Assembly: GCA_031551765.1 (NCBI GenBank)
Contig: JAVBNC010000048.1
Coordinates: forward strand, 1-41,715
Length of the DNA stretch: 41,715 nt
Direction: 5' to 3'
DNA from: JAVBNC01 sp031551765
GTDB lineage: Bacteria; Desulfobacterota; Desulfovibrionia; Desulfovibrionales; Desulfovibrionaceae
In this document: positions 1 to 8,892 of the stretch, piece after piece
Numbering within the stretch: position 1 is the first letter of the stretch
How the letters are laid out: the number at the start of each line of letters is the position of its first letter
Position numbers and translations under genes: made by a program
The notes under the pieces: model-generated
Told to the model about the DNA's origin: nothing
Seen by the model: only the letters and a program-made list of their open reading frames with translations
Database searches by the model: none

Positions 1-48
1 ATTTTGAGCCAGGGATAGTACTCTTATGGTACAGCCCTGGCTCAAAAT
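1..48. repeat. Perfect 14-bp inverted repeat with GTAC-flanked loop
   Basis: Bases 1-14 and 35-48 are perfectly complementary (14 bp) around a 20-nt loop. The loop contains GTACTCTTATGGTAC at 18-32. The same 15-nt core, with one mismatch, lies at the centre of the large inverted repeat at 19513-19663 (minus strand there). The structure sits 41 bp past the stop of the minus-strand M20 peptidase, so it may end or protect that transcript. No long T-run follows the stem, so a classical terminator is not certain. Confidence 0.7.
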
Positions 49-88
49 CGCCGCGTGACGCAGCCAGGGGGCAAAAGACGCCTGCCGC

Positions 89-1336
89 TTAAGCGCAAAG
101 CTCACGAATCACATGATACATGGTGATGGTGCGCGGGATAAACAGCCTGGGGTCCATGAACTCGCGCTCGGAGTGCTCCACCATGGGGTCGGTGTCCACG
201 CCCACGGCGTCAATGGTGGGGCAGACCTGGGCCGTCTGGTTGGCCATGGTCACGCCGCCCGCGGTCCATTCCACCGCGTCTATGCCGCATTCGCGCTTGG
301 CTATGGCCTTGTACAGGTCCATCATCTTGTGCGCTTCCGGGGTCATTTCCATGGGCTTGGACCCCTGGCTGCCCTCAAAGACCACCTTGGCGCCGGGCAC
401 CGTGGGGTTGGCGGCCAGCTTCTGCAACTCGCCCACAATGCGCTCGTGCTCGCTCTGCTCGTAGCAGCGCAGGTTGATTTTCAGGACGGCGTCGGCGGGC
501 ACCACGTTGAGCTTGTCGTTGCCGGTGGTCAGCACGGCCACGTTGATGACGTTGTCCGGAATGAACTGGCCCGTGTCCTGAATGCCTTTTTGGGCCAGGG
601 CTTCCGTGCTGTAGTTCCAAGGGTCGGCGGGCATGGGGCTGGCGAGGGCCACGGACTTCACGGCCAGGTGGCAGGCTTCCAGCAGCGCGTTGGAAGCGGC
701 GTGCGGCGCGTTGCCCGCGTGGCCGTCCACGCCCTTGATGGTAAAGGTGTAGCTGCCGTTGGTCTTGCGCTTGGTGACCACGCCGAAATTGGGACGGCCC
801 GTGTCCGCCAGGAACACGTAGTCCGCCTCTTTGGCCAGGGCCACGGCGGTTTCGCGCTCTATCTTGGAGCCGCCGCCCTCTTCTTCCGCGTCGTAGTAGA
901 CGATGAGTTCGCTGAACGGCTTTTCGCCCAGTTCCTGGAACAGTTCCGCCAAATGCATGCCCATGACCACGGAAGCCTTGCAGTCGCCCACACCCGGACC
1001 GTAGGCCAGGCCCGTGGCCGCGTCGTAGCGGTAGGGGAACGCGCCGCCCTTGGTGTTGAACACCGTGTCCGTGTGCACGATGAACACGGCCTTTTTCTTG
1101 CCCGTGCCCTTGAAGCGGGCCACCACGTGCACGCCGCCCTTTTCCGTGGAAACTTGCTCGTGGTAGGTGCCGCCCGCCGCCTCTATGCGCTTTTTGAGCA
1201 GGGCCGCGATTTTTTTGCTGCCTTCCATGTTGCCGGTGTTGGAATCAATACCGACAAGCTCTTCCAGATCCTTGAGATAGGCGCCCATGCGCCCTTCGAC
1301 CGCTTTTTTGATTTGTTCGCTGCTGGGCTGTGCCAT
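89..1336 (-). CDS. M20 family metallopeptidase (carboxypeptidase G2-like)
   Basis: Probable zinc-dependent exopeptidase or amidohydrolase of the M20/M25/M40 family, 415 aa, the usual family length. Visible ligand motifs: HTDTVF (H88, D90), GVGDCKA (D118, bridging aspartate), DAEEEGG (catalytic and metal-binding Glu near 151-153), D178 in FLADTG, and H388 in MVEHSEREF. A dimerisation-type insert with VKGVDGHAGNAPH lies near the middle. There is no signal peptide, so it should act in the cytosol on a peptide or N-acyl amino acid; the substrate cannot be read from sequence. The ATG at 1336 has a GGAGAAG ribosome site 5 nt upstream. It is divergent from the TonB-like gene across about 230 bp in which I saw no clear promoter. 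Confidence 0.9.
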   Translation of the reverse strand: MAQPSSEQIKKAVEGRMGAYLKDLEELVGIDSNTGNMEGSKKIAALLKKRIEAAGGTYHEQVSTEKGGVHVVARFKGTGKKKAVFIVHTDTVFNTKGGAFPYRYDAATGLAYGPGVGDCKASVVMGMHLAELFQELGEKPFSELIVYYDAEEEGGGSKIERETAVALAKEADYVFLADTGRPNFGVVTKRKTNGSYTFTIKGVDGHAGNAPHAASNALLEACHLAVKSVALASPMPADPWNYSTEALAQKGIQDTGQFIPDNVINVAVLTTGNDKLNVVPADAVLKINLRCYEQSEHERIVGELQKLAANPTVPGAKVVFEGSQGSKPMEMTPEAHKMMDLYKAIAKRECGIDAVEWTAGGVTMANQTAQVCPTIDAVGVDTDPMVEHSEREFMDPRLFIPRTITMYHVIRELCA

Positions 1337-1566
1337 GATCTTCTCCTGGGGTTTTTCAGCATCCGCGCGGCATCGGGCCGCCCGTTGATCGAGGATGATT
1401 TCGACTCCATTTCCATGTGGCGGAAATATGAGTGGTCTATCTCAAGTAGCCGGGTCCCAATGATAGGTCAAGGGGGGTGGCCGGTTTGCAAAGGTTTCCC
1501 CTTATGGAGTATAGCCGGTATGCCGCGCGTTGCCCTGCCCGCCGAGGGACGCGCGGACAGGCCCCT

Positions 1567-2400
1567 ATGAACGAAGCCCCCTCCCCAAAACGCCCGGAAG
1601 CCCTGCCCGAGCTGCCGGAAGCGACGCCCCGGCGGCGCACCCCGCTGCCCTTTCTCGCTTCCCTGCTGCTGCACTGCGCGCTGCTGGCCGGGATAGCGGC
1701 GGGCGTGTCCGGCAGCCAGCGCACCTACCTGGACGGCGGGATCACCGTCTCCCTGGTGGCCGGGGAAGGCGGCGGCGCGGCGGAAAGCGATCAGCCGCCC
1801 GGCCCTGCCGCGCCCGCGCCGAAGACTGCGCCCGAGGAAGCCGCTAAGGAACCCGTCAAGCAACCCCCTCCCCCAAAAAAGAAAGCTCCGGCCGAAATTC
1901 CGGTCCCCGCCCGCAAGGTCCCCAAGCGCCCGGAACCCGCCCCGGCTCCCTCCCCGTCCCCCAAAGAAGAGGCCGCCGGTCAGGAGGCGCAGGAAAGCCA
2001 GGAAACCCCCGCCACCCCCCCAGCCCAGGCCGGTTCCGGCGAGAGCCGGGAAGAGGGCGCGTTATCCGCCCCCGCCGGAAGCGGCAGCGGCCCCGGCCGC
2101 CCCGGCGGCGCCTACTCTCTGGGTGAGGTGGATCAGCGGCCCGTGCTGCTGCGGGGAACCAAGCCGGAATACCCCACCCTTGCCCGGCGCAACCACATCC
2201 AGGGCAGCGTGACCGTGCGCATGCGCATTGACGAGCACGGCGTGCCCGGCGAAATATCCATTCTCAAAGCCGAACCCAAGGGCGCGTTCGAAGAAAGCGT
2301 GCTCGAAACCCTGCCCGAATGGCGTTACCGTCCCGCCCTGAAAAGCGGCAAGCCCGTGCCCGTGTGGGTCGTGCTGCCTTTGCGTTTTGCCTTGAATTAG
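1567..2400 (+). CDS. TonB-like energy transducer
   Basis: Inner-membrane-anchored periplasmic protein, 277 aa from this ATG. It has a short cytoplasmic N-terminus, one membrane segment (about residues 20-42, LPFLASLLLHCALLAGIAAG), a long Pro/Ala/Lys-rich spacer (about 60-185) and a C-terminal TonB_C domain starting near PEYPTLARRNHIQGSV and ending VWVVLPLRFALN. Such proteins couple the ExbB/ExbD motor to outer-membrane receptors or related complexes. The frame is open upstream to 1477, but the start at 1567 puts the membrane segment near the N-terminus and has GGACAGG just upstream. No exbB/exbD or receptor gene is adjacent, so it is an orphan that may use the TolQR-type motor at 25-26 kb or another one elsewhere. 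The stop codon is the first element of the repeat at 2397-2525. Confidence 0.85.
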   Translation: MNEAPSPKRPEALPELPEATPRRRTPLPFLASLLLHCALLAGIAAGVSGSQRTYLDGGITVSLVAGEGGGAAESDQPPGPAAPAPKTAPEEAAKEPVKQPPPPKKKAPAEIPVPARKVPKRPEPAPAPSPSPKEEAAGQEAQESQETPATPPAQAGSGESREEGALSAPAGSGSGPGRPGGAYSLGEVDQRPVLLRGTKPEYPTLARRNHIQGSVTVRMRIDEHGVPGEISILKAEPKGAFEESVLETLPEWRYRPALKSGKPVPVWVVLPLRFALN

Positions 2401-2525
2401 AGCAGATTAACATTGAAAATGTTCATCTGCTCTGCAAGGATTTGTCTTCAAATCCTTGCCGCGAGATTGGCGTAGGCGGGCTTTGCCCGCCGTTAAGCGA
2501 CAATCTCAAAGCGAAACTGCTCTAA
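2397..2525. repeat. TAGAG-bounded multi-hairpin element, copy 1
   Basis: A 129-bp element bounded by a 9-bp inverted repeat, TTAGAGCAG (2397-2405) and CTGCTCTAA (2517-2525). Inside are three strong hairpins: 2399-2433 (9 + 6 bp with one mismatch), 2434-2459 (11 bp, TCTT loop) and 2477-2492 (GGCGGGC/GCCCGCC), the last nested in GAGATTG/CAATCTC. It begins on the TAG stop of the TonB-like gene. The element at 26421-26615 has the same boundaries, also starts on a TAG stop, and matches the right end at 19 of 25 bases. Confidence 0.7.
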
Positions 2526-2538
2526 GCGTGGAAAGAGA

Positions 2539-2870
2539 ATGCCTCCGGCGGCCAGAGAGGACTCCGCCCTCTCTGGACTCACCTGCCAAGGGGCGCGCCC
2601 CTTGGAACCCATTCAGGGTGGATAAGGGGAAGAGTGCGCATCTTCCGGTCCGCTCGCGCCTGCGGCGCTCACATACTGCCGTGTTCTGTCTTGAAGGGTT
2701 GAAAAAGGCGCTGCCGTCATCGTACGGCAGCGCCTTATCAACGAGAAACATCCCATTACCCCCTGTCAAAGTTTTTAGGGGAAAGGGATGGGGGTCCGGG
2801 GGAAGGGAAAACCTCGCACAGGCCGCGTCTGCCCTTTTTTCAAAAAGGGGGTTTTCCCTTCCCCCGGGCG
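2539..2870 (+). repeat. Composite intergenic repeat, modules A-E-F-B
   Basis: Longest copy of the modular repeat family. A head: ATGCCTCCGGCGGCC plus the hairpin AGAGGAC/GCCCTCT. E: CAAGGGGC/GCCCCTTG hairpin followed by GGAACCCATTCAGGGTGGAT. F: 13-bp perfect hairpin at 2705-2736, then ATCAACGAGAAAC. B: CTGTCAAAGTTTTTAGGGG, then an 18-bp stem pairing 2796-2813 with 2850-2867. Related copies with the same module order are at 39024-39257 and 41378-41668. It lies between the convergent TonB-like and MFS genes and, with the element at 2397, fills that 478-bp gap. I see no gene inside it. Confidence 0.85.
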
Positions 2871-2878
2871 TCGCGCCA

Positions 2879-4084
2879 TCACCCGCTCCGCCGTACCCGC
2901 CCCCGAGCCGTCCACAATGCCCAGGCTGACGCGAGCAGCCCTGCGGCTGTCAGGGTGAGGGCCGGGGCGATATTGGCCTGGCCGGGCGTGGCGAGCACGG
3001 CCAGGGGGCCGAGAACCAGACCGGCTCCGTAAGCCAGAAACATGACGCGGCCGGGGTTCCGGGAGCGGGGAAAGGGCGTGACCGTGGCCAGCGGCAGGGC
3101 CAGAACGGAACGGCCCATGAAGGTGACGCCGATGCACGCCGCGCCCAGGGCCTGCAGCGGCAGGACGGTCCCGTGGGCGAACAGCAGCGCGCCGGTGGCC
3201 TGCAGGGCCAGATTAGCGGCAAGGGACCGGAGCAGGCCGGTTTTTTGCCGTGCGCTTGCCCAAAGAAAACCGGACGGTATGACAGCCAGGCCCAGCAGGG
3301 TCCAGACGTGGAAGCGCAGGGGGGATTCGGCGAGCTGCCCGGCCAGGGCCAGGGGTATGTACGTCATGCTGACGGCGTAGCACAGCCCGGTCAGGGCGTT
3401 GGCGGCCACGGGCACGCCCCAGTGGGGCAGGGGCAACTTGCGGGCGGGGCGCGGGGAAGGGGGCTGCGCGGCGGGGCTTTTCGGCTCTGGCCAAGCCAGA
3501 CAGATAAGGATGGCGACGCCCAGGACGAAGCCGAGCGCCCCGGTCCCCAGCCAGACGCGTTCCGTGTCCCAAAGCAGCAGCGCGCGGGCCTGCACGGCGA
3601 ATTCGTTGCCCAATACGATGCCCAGACCCACGCCGCCGTGCACGCAGGCGGACACGGCAGGGTGGCGGATCCGCCCCAGCACGCGGCGCCCGGCCAGAAC
3701 CATGATCCCGGCCCCGGCCAGGCCGGACAGGGCGCGTACGGCCAGCATGGCCCCGTAGTGGCGGGCCTGGCTCATGGCCGCGAGCAGCAGCGCGGCGGCC
3801 AGCAGCCAGAAGGCCAGGCTGGAGAGCCGCACGGCCTTGCCCCTGGCTTCGTGCCCGGCCAGGGTGACGCGGCCGAGCAGGTACCCGGCGTAGTTGACCG
3901 AGGCCAGTTTCGCGGCCTGGGCCACGCTGAGCAGCCCTTCGTCCAGCATGGAGGGCATGAGCGCGGTGTAGAGAAAGCGGCCCAGCCCCATGCCCACGGC
4001 CAGGGCCAAAGACCCGGCCAAGGCGTGGCGGATGAGCATGGCGCGGGGGAAGGCTGGCGCGGGATGTTCGGGGTCCCGGCTCAC
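2879..4084 (-). CDS. YbfB/YjiJ-type MFS transporter
   Basis: Polytopic inner-membrane transporter, 401 aa, with about 12 hydrophobic segments. The N-terminal GMGLGRFLYTALMPSML and the following NYAGYLLG pattern resemble the YbfB/YjiJ branch of the major facilitator superfamily, whose substrates are mostly unknown. The best start is the GTG at 4084. It overlaps the glgB stop as GTGA and has GAGGAGG 7 nt upstream; the ATG at 4039 has no ribosome site. The overlap predicts translational coupling to glgB, so the transporter is probably co-regulated with it. An efflux or sugar-related role is inference only. Confidence 0.85.
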   Translation of the reverse strand: MSRDPEHPAPAFPRAMLIRHALAGSLALAVGMGLGRFLYTALMPSMLDEGLLSVAQAAKLASVNYAGYLLGRVTLAGHEARGKAVRLSSLAFWLLAAALLLAAMSQARHYGAMLAVRALSGLAGAGIMVLAGRRVLGRIRHPAVSACVHGGVGLGIVLGNEFAVQARALLLWDTERVWLGTGALGFVLGVAILICLAWPEPKSPAAQPPSPRPARKLPLPHWGVPVAANALTGLCYAVSMTYIPLALAGQLAESPLRFHVWTLLGLAVIPSGFLWASARQKTGLLRSLAANLALQATGALLFAHGTVLPLQALGAACIGVTFMGRSVLALPLATVTPFPRSRNPGRVMFLAYGAGLVLGPLAVLATPGQANIAPALTLTAAGLLASAWALWTARGRVRRSG

Positions 4085-6024
4085 GGCAGCGCCTCCTCGG
4101 CTTGCAGGGCCAGGGCGGCAAGCGGCGGCAGGGTCAGCAACAGGCGGTCCTCGTGCGGGACGGACGGCAGGGGTCTGCCCGTGACCCGGCCGGGCGTGCT
4201 GCATAGACGCCCGCCGGAACCGCCGTCACGGCCACCGTAGAAGCGGCTGTCCGTGTTCAGACGCAGGTTCCAGGCTCCGGCCAGGGGGCAGGGAACGGCG
4301 TAGTTCCGCTGTTCCGCCGGGCTGAAGTTGAAGGCCCACAGCAGCGGGCGCTCACCGGGCGCAACGCGCAAAAAGGCCAGCACCGGGGCCGCGTTGTTCT
4401 TGCAGTCCAGCCAGGTAAAGCCTTCCCAGCCGTGCTCTTTGGCGTGCATGGCCGGTTCTTCGCGGTACAGGGCGTTCAGATCGCGCAGCAAGGTGCCCAG
4501 GCCCGCGCGGCCCGCTTCGTCAGGAGAGTCCGGCAGCGGCCAGTCCAGGGAGCGGGCTTCGCTCCATTCGTTTTTCTGGCCGAACTCGCCGCCCATGAAC
4601 AGCAGCTTCTTGCCGGGGTGCGCCCACATCCAGGCGTAGAGCAGGCGCAGGTTCGCCAGCTTCTGCTCCGGCCCGCCGGGCATTTTTCCGAACAACGAAG
4701 CCTTGCCGTGCACCACTTCGTCGTGGGAGAGCGGCAGTAGAAAGCGCTCGGAAAAGGCGTAGGTCAGGGAAAAGGTCAGCGCGTTCAGCCGGGCGCGGCG
4801 CTGCTGGGGCGCGATGCGCAGGTAGTCGAGGGAATCGTGCATCCAGCCCATGTTCCATTTGCAGTCGAAACCCAGGCCGCCGTCTTTCGACGGACGGGTC
4901 ACGCCGGGCCAGGCGCTGGCTTCTTCCGCGCAGGTAATGGCCCCTGGAACCTGTTCGTGGACCACCGCGTTCAACTCGCGCAGAAAATCCATGGCTTCCA
5001 GGTGCTCGCGGCCGCCCAGGCTGTTGGGCACCCAGCCCCCTGCCTTGCGGGAGTAATCCAGGTAAAGCATGGACGAAACCGCGTCCACGCGCAGGCCGTC
5101 GAAATGGAACTCCTTTAGCCAATACAGGGCGTTGGCGATCAGGAAATTGCGGACCTGGGGCCTGCCGTAATCAAAGACCAGGGTACCCCAGTCCGGGTGC
5201 TCGGCGCGGCGCGGGTCCGCGTATTCGTACAGCGGCGCGCCGTCAAAACGGGCCAGCGCAAAGGAATCCTTGGGAAAATGCGCGGGCACCCAGTCCAGAA
5301 TCACACCCAGCCCGGCTTGGTGGCAGGCGTCCACCAGGCCGCGCAGTTCGTCCGGGGAGCCGAAACGGGATGTGGGCGCGAAATAGCCGCCGGTCTGGTA
5401 GCCCCAGGATTCGTCCAGGGGGTGCTCGGCCAGGGGCAGGAATTCGATGTGCGTGAAGCCCAGATCCCGCACGTGGGGAATCAGCTCCCGCGCCAGGTCC
5501 GCGTAAGAGAGCCAGCCGTTCCCGTCCTTTCTGCGCCAGGAGCCCGCATGCACTTCGTAAATGCTCATGGGCCGCTCGCCGAACGACGGGCTTTCGGCGC
5601 GGCGGCGCATCCAGTCCGCGTCGTTCCAGGCGTGGGAACCCAGCCCGGCCGTGACCGAGGCGTTGCCCGGACGCAGTTCCGCCGCGAAAGCCAGGGGGTC
5701 CGCCTTGTGCAGCAGCGCCCCGTCCCGCGCGCGGATGCCGAACTTGTAGCGCTGCCCCGCCCGCGCGCCGGGCACGAACGCGGCCCATACGCCGCCGCTT
5801 TGCTCCACAGGCAGAAGGGGAGCCGCTTCCCAGTCCCAATTATTGAAGTCTCCGGCTACGCTCACGGCCTTGGCCCGGGGCGCCCAGACCGCGAAACGCC
5901 AGCCGGGCACGCCGTTTTCTTCCGCCGGGTGCGCGCCTAAAAAGCGGTACAGTTCCCAGTGCCTGCCTTCGCCCAGCAGATGCAGGTCAAAGGCGGAAAA
6001 GTCGTTTCGCGCGCTGTAAGACAT
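4081..6024 (-). CDS. glgB: 1,4-alpha-glucan branching enzyme
   Basis: GH13 glycogen branching enzyme, 647 aa. It cleaves an alpha-1,4 chain and reattaches it through an alpha-1,6 bond. There is an N-terminal CBM48 module (about 20-110; FAVWAPRAKAVSVAGDFNNW) and a TIM barrel (about 150-520). Catalytic residues: nucleophile D314 in FDGLRVDAV, acid/base E367 in CAEEAS, and H434/D435 in PLSHDEVVHG. A C-terminal beta-sandwich follows. The ATG at 6024 has GGAG 8 nt upstream. No glgA, glgC or glgP is in view. It follows tetR in the same direction and a tetR-type operator lies in its 77-bp leader, so it is a likely target of that repressor. The downstream MFS gene overlaps its stop. Confidence 0.97.
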   Translation of the reverse strand: MSYSARNDFSAFDLHLLGEGRHWELYRFLGAHPAEENGVPGWRFAVWAPRAKAVSVAGDFNNWDWEAAPLLPVEQSGGVWAAFVPGARAGQRYKFGIRARDGALLHKADPLAFAAELRPGNASVTAGLGSHAWNDADWMRRRAESPSFGERPMSIYEVHAGSWRRKDGNGWLSYADLARELIPHVRDLGFTHIEFLPLAEHPLDESWGYQTGGYFAPTSRFGSPDELRGLVDACHQAGLGVILDWVPAHFPKDSFALARFDGAPLYEYADPRRAEHPDWGTLVFDYGRPQVRNFLIANALYWLKEFHFDGLRVDAVSSMLYLDYSRKAGGWVPNSLGGREHLEAMDFLRELNAVVHEQVPGAITCAEEASAWPGVTRPSKDGGLGFDCKWNMGWMHDSLDYLRIAPQQRRARLNALTFSLTYAFSERFLLPLSHDEVVHGKASLFGKMPGGPEQKLANLRLLYAWMWAHPGKKLLFMGGEFGQKNEWSEARSLDWPLPDSPDEAGRAGLGTLLRDLNALYREEPAMHAKEHGWEGFTWLDCKNNAAPVLAFLRVAPGERPLLWAFNFSPAEQRNYAVPCPLAGAWNLRLNTDSRFYGGRDGGSGGRLCSTPGRVTGRPLPSVPHEDRLLLTLPPLAALALQAEEALP

Positions 6025-6060
6025 GACAAATACTCCGCAATTTCACTTGATTAGCAAACT

Positions 6061-6072
6061 TACCATTCGGTA
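6061..6072. promoter_or_regulatory. Second TetR-type operator, upstream of glgB
   Basis: TACCATTCGGTA matches the tetR operator TACCGATCGGTA at 10 of 12 positions and keeps both TACC/GGTA half-sites. It lies 36 bp upstream of the glgB start, in the gap after tetR. A 7-bp inverted repeat (GCGGATA/TATCCGC, A6 spacer) is next to it at 6078-6097. I could not assign -35/-10 boxes confidently. Confidence 0.65.
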
Positions 6073-6101
6073 TAGCAGCGGATAAAAAAATATCCGCCCG
6101 G

Positions 6102-6698
6102 TTACGAGAAGATGCCGTGCATATACTGGCGCACGGCGGCCTTGGCCACGTCTTCGCCCAGTTCCAGTTCGCCGCCGTACCAGAGGCCGATGTGGCAGTT
6201 GACCATGCCGATGAAATTCCAGGCGTAGCGCCGTTCCTTGCCCCGCATGTTGCGGTGCGCGGCGCTGAACTGGGAGAACAACCCTTCCATGATGCCGAAC
6301 TGTTCGTGGTGGAAACTTTTGGCCAGCAGCGCGGTTTGCGAGGTGGGCGGCAGGTACTGCATGGCCAGGGCCATGCGGTAGAATGCCTCGTGCTCTTTGG
6401 CGAAACCGAAATAGGCCAGCGCCAAATTTTTCAGCACCGGGTACACGTCCGCGAAATAGTCCGAAGGGTTGGCGCGGTACACAGCCGCGCGGCGCAACGC
6501 GGCGCCGAGCAGGCTGTAGTTTTCCGCCAGAATGTGCTTGAGCAGTCCTTCCTTGCTCCCGAAATAATAGTACAGGGTGGGCTTGGTAATGCCCGCCGCG
6601 TCCACCAGCTCCTGTACTCCCACGCTTTCAAAGCCCCTGGAACTGAACAGTTCCAGGGCGCGGGCGGCAATGGTTTCTTTGGTGTTCGGCGCGTTCAT
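6102..6698 (-). CDS. TetR/AcrR family repressor
   Basis: 198-aa one-component regulator. The N-terminal helix-turn-helix (about residues 8-54) reads IAARALELFSSRGFESVG ... GITKPTLYYYFGSKEGLL, a classic TetR_N domain. The C-terminal ligand and dimer domain is unspecific. The ATG at 6698 has no Shine-Dalgarno, and the predicted -10 box ends only 6 nt upstream, so the mRNA is probably leaderless. A perfect 12-bp palindrome lies between its own -35 and -10 boxes (autorepression), and a near-copy lies before glgB. Ligand unknown; a metabolite linked to the MFS transporter or glycogen use is inference. Confidence 0.93.
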   Translation of the reverse strand: MNAPNTKETIAARALELFSSRGFESVGVQELVDAAGITKPTLYYYFGSKEGLLKHILAENYSLLGAALRRAAVYRANPSDYFADVYPVLKNLALAYFGFAKEHEAFYRMALAMQYLPPTSQTALLAKSFHHEQFGIMEGLFSQFSAAHRNMRGKERRYAWNFIGMVNCHIGLWYGGELELGEDVAKAAVRQYMHGIFS

Positions 6699-6704
6699 GA
6701 AGAT

Positions 6705-6732
6705 AAAATATACCGATCGGTACAGTTGTCAA
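6705..6732 (-). promoter_or_regulatory. tetR promoter with operator in the spacer
   Basis: On the minus strand: TTGACA (6732-6727), a 16-nt spacer holding the perfect palindrome TACCGATCGGTA (6711-6722), then TATTTT (6710-6705). Repressor bound here would block polymerase directly. The start codon follows 6 nt after the -10 box, placing transcription start at or next to the ATG. Confidence 0.8.
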
Positions 6733-6831
6733 GCCCTTTTCCCCGCGACTTACAGGGAGAGGAAAAAAAGCCGGACGCCGCGCGCTCTTTGCATTGCCCC
6801 GGGCGTCACGCCACCACCCGCTCCACCTCCA

Positions 6832-8790
6832 CTACAACCCCAACTCCCGCATTTTGCGCCACAGGGTGGTCCTGCCCATGCCCAAAAGGCGGGCGGCTTC
6901 TGTTTTGCGGTAGCGGGCCTGGACCAGGGCGGCCTGGATTCTGGCACGCTCCCGCGGGCTGTGCAGGGGCGGTTCCGGTTCCGGCTGAGGCGGGAGGGCG
7001 GGAAGCGTGGCGGTTGCGATGGGCGGTGGAGTCGCGGGGGCGGCTTCCAGGCCGGGAACGCCGCGCAGCAGTTCCGCGTACAAGTCGTCGAAACTCGCGC
7101 CCAGGCGGGTGGCGCGCAGGACGTAGCTTTCCGCGAAATGGCGCAGCTGGCGCACGTTGCCGGGCCAGGCGTAGGCCGTCAGTTTCGCAAGCTGCTCGCG
7201 GGTGACCGTGGGCGCGTCCGCGTGCAGCTTTTGCGCGGCGCGGCGGAGGAAAGCGGGGAACAGCACGGCGATGTCGCCCGGCCGCTCCCGCAGCGGCGGG
7301 ATGACGACGGGCAGCACGTTGAGCCGGAAAAAGAGGTCCTTGCGGAAACTCCCTTCCTGCACGGCGCGCCAGAGGTCGCTGCCTGTGGCGGCTATGACCT
7401 TGACGTCGATGGGTATTTTGCGGGTGCCGCCCACGCGCATGATTTCCTTTTCCTGGAGCACGCGCAGCAGCTTGATCTGCACGGTGGCGGAAGAGGAGTT
7501 GATCTCGTCCAGGAAAATAGTGCCGCTGTGGGCCAGTTCGAACAAACCGGCCTTGCCGCCCTTGCGCGCGCCGGTAAAAGCCCCTTCCTCGTGGCCGAAG
7601 AGTTCGCTTTCCAGCAGCTGTTCCGGCAGCTCGGCGCAGTTGACCGAAACAAAGGGCCGGTTGCGGCGCGGGCCCGCGTTGTGGATGCCTTGGGCCACCA
7701 TTTCCTTGCCCGTGCCGGTTTCGCCCATGAGCAGCACGGATGCATCCGTGTCCGCGCAGGCGGCGGCCAGGTCCAGCATGGAACGCATGGCCTTGCCGCT
7801 GTGGAGTATGTCTTCCAGCTCGTAGGGCGCGGTAAAGCTTTTGGTCAGAGATGAGCGGACCTTGTTTTCCTGGCGCATGACGTCGCGCGGGGCGCGCAGG
7901 GTAATAACCAGCCGCTCCACGCTGCCTTTGGTCAGCACCGGGTAGGCGTTGATGATCAGCGAGCGGCCGCGCAGGCTGCGCAGGGCTTCGTAGCGCCGGG
8001 TTTTTCCGGCCATCAGGGCGGCGGCCTCGTCGCCCAGCAGCAGTTCGGCCAGGTCTTCCGGCTGGGAACCGGGACCGGCCAGGCGCAAGAGACGGCGGGC
8101 CGGGGGGTTGAGGCTGAGGATGCGGCCCTGCCGGTCCACGGAGAGCATGCCTTCGGAAACCGCGTCCAGCACGCACTGGTATTCGCCCATCAACGCTTCG
8201 CGCTCCCGGTTGAAGAGCACGGCGTTGCGGGCGTTTTCCAGGGCCCCGAAAAAGTGGTCGCGGGAAGGCACCAGTTCCACGAAGGGGATGCCGTAGCGTT
8301 CCGCGTAAACCTTGGTGGCCCAGCCGCCGATGACCAGGGAGGCGCCCAGGCGTGGGGCGTCGCGCACCACCTCGCCCATGTGTTCCACGCTGGTGAAGAT
8401 GCCCTGGATGAGATTGATGCCCAGCAGCGAGGCCACCTGCTCGGCATCGCGCATCTCTTCCCGGAAATTGGTGAGCATGACCGTGGCGCCGGGGCCGCAG
8501 CGGCCGCGCAGGCTGGTCATCAGGTCCAGGGGGGAGTGGGGCAGCGAGAACACCGGGGTGGTGGACACGGTTTCGCTCAGAATGGCGGCGGTGCAGCGGC
8601 GGGAGACGAACATCTCCACGCCTTCGCGTTCCCAGCGGCGGGCGGTTTCCTGGGCCTCCGTGAACAGGTCGTAGGTGGTGAGGATATTGTCCCGGCTCTG
8701 GGCCATATACTCGCGGACGTGGCGCTCCATGATGGGCGTGGACAGAAACACGCCGATGCGGCAAGGCGCGGCGTTGGCGGAGCTGTGCAT
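6832..8790 (-). CDS. PrpR-type sigma-54-dependent transcriptional activator
   Basis: 652-aa enhancer-binding protein. Residues about 10-190 look like a PrpR_N sensor domain (IGVFLSTPIMERHVREYM ... VIGGWATKVYAERYGIPF). A PAS-like segment spans about 203-310 (VLDAVSEGMLSVDRQGRILS). The AAA+ domain runs about 333-570, with Walker A GETGTGKE (356-363), the sigma-54 contact motif GAFTGA (403-408) and Walker B GTIFLDEI. A Fis-type helix-turn-helix closes the protein (TEAARLLGMGRTTLWRKM). The ATG at 8790 has AAGGGGG 4 nt upstream; the frame stays open to 8952 without a better start. It is divergent from the PrpD/PrpD/PrpF genes and probably activates them from 8994-9009 in response to a carboxylate bound by the N-terminal domain. 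Confidence 0.93.
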   Translation of the reverse strand: MHSSANAAPCRIGVFLSTPIMERHVREYMAQSRDNILTTYDLFTEAQETARRWEREGVEMFVSRRCTAAILSETVSTTPVFSLPHSPLDLMTSLRGRCGPGATVMLTNFREEMRDAEQVASLLGINLIQGIFTSVEHMGEVVRDAPRLGASLVIGGWATKVYAERYGIPFVELVPSRDHFFGALENARNAVLFNREREALMGEYQCVLDAVSEGMLSVDRQGRILSLNPPARRLLRLAGPGSQPEDLAELLLGDEAAALMAGKTRRYEALRSLRGRSLIINAYPVLTKGSVERLVITLRAPRDVMRQENKVRSSLTKSFTAPYELEDILHSGKAMRSMLDLAAACADTDASVLLMGETGTGKEMVAQGIHNAGPRRNRPFVSVNCAELPEQLLESELFGHEEGAFTGARKGGKAGLFELAHSGTIFLDEINSSSATVQIKLLRVLQEKEIMRVGGTRKIPIDVKVIAATGSDLWRAVQEGSFRKDLFFRLNVLPVVIPPLRERPGDIAVLFPAFLRRAAQKLHADAPTVTREQLAKLTAYAWPGNVRQLRHFAESYVLRATRLGASFDDLYAELLRGVPGLEAAPATPPPIATATLPALPPQPEPEPPLHSPRERARIQAALVQARYRKTEAARLLGMGRTTLWRKMRELGL

Positions 8791-8892
8791 GCTGCCCCCT
8801 TGGGTTTGTTCCACTGTGGCATGGAACGCCGGGATATTCAAGATCCTTCCTGGACAAGGGGAAAGCGGAATCTGTCGGTACGGAATGGATGT

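Noticed and set aside
1337..1566. Fur box or shared promoter between the M20 peptidase and TonB-like gene
   Set aside because: I found no GATAATGATAATCATTATC-like palindrome and no convincing -35/-10 pair.
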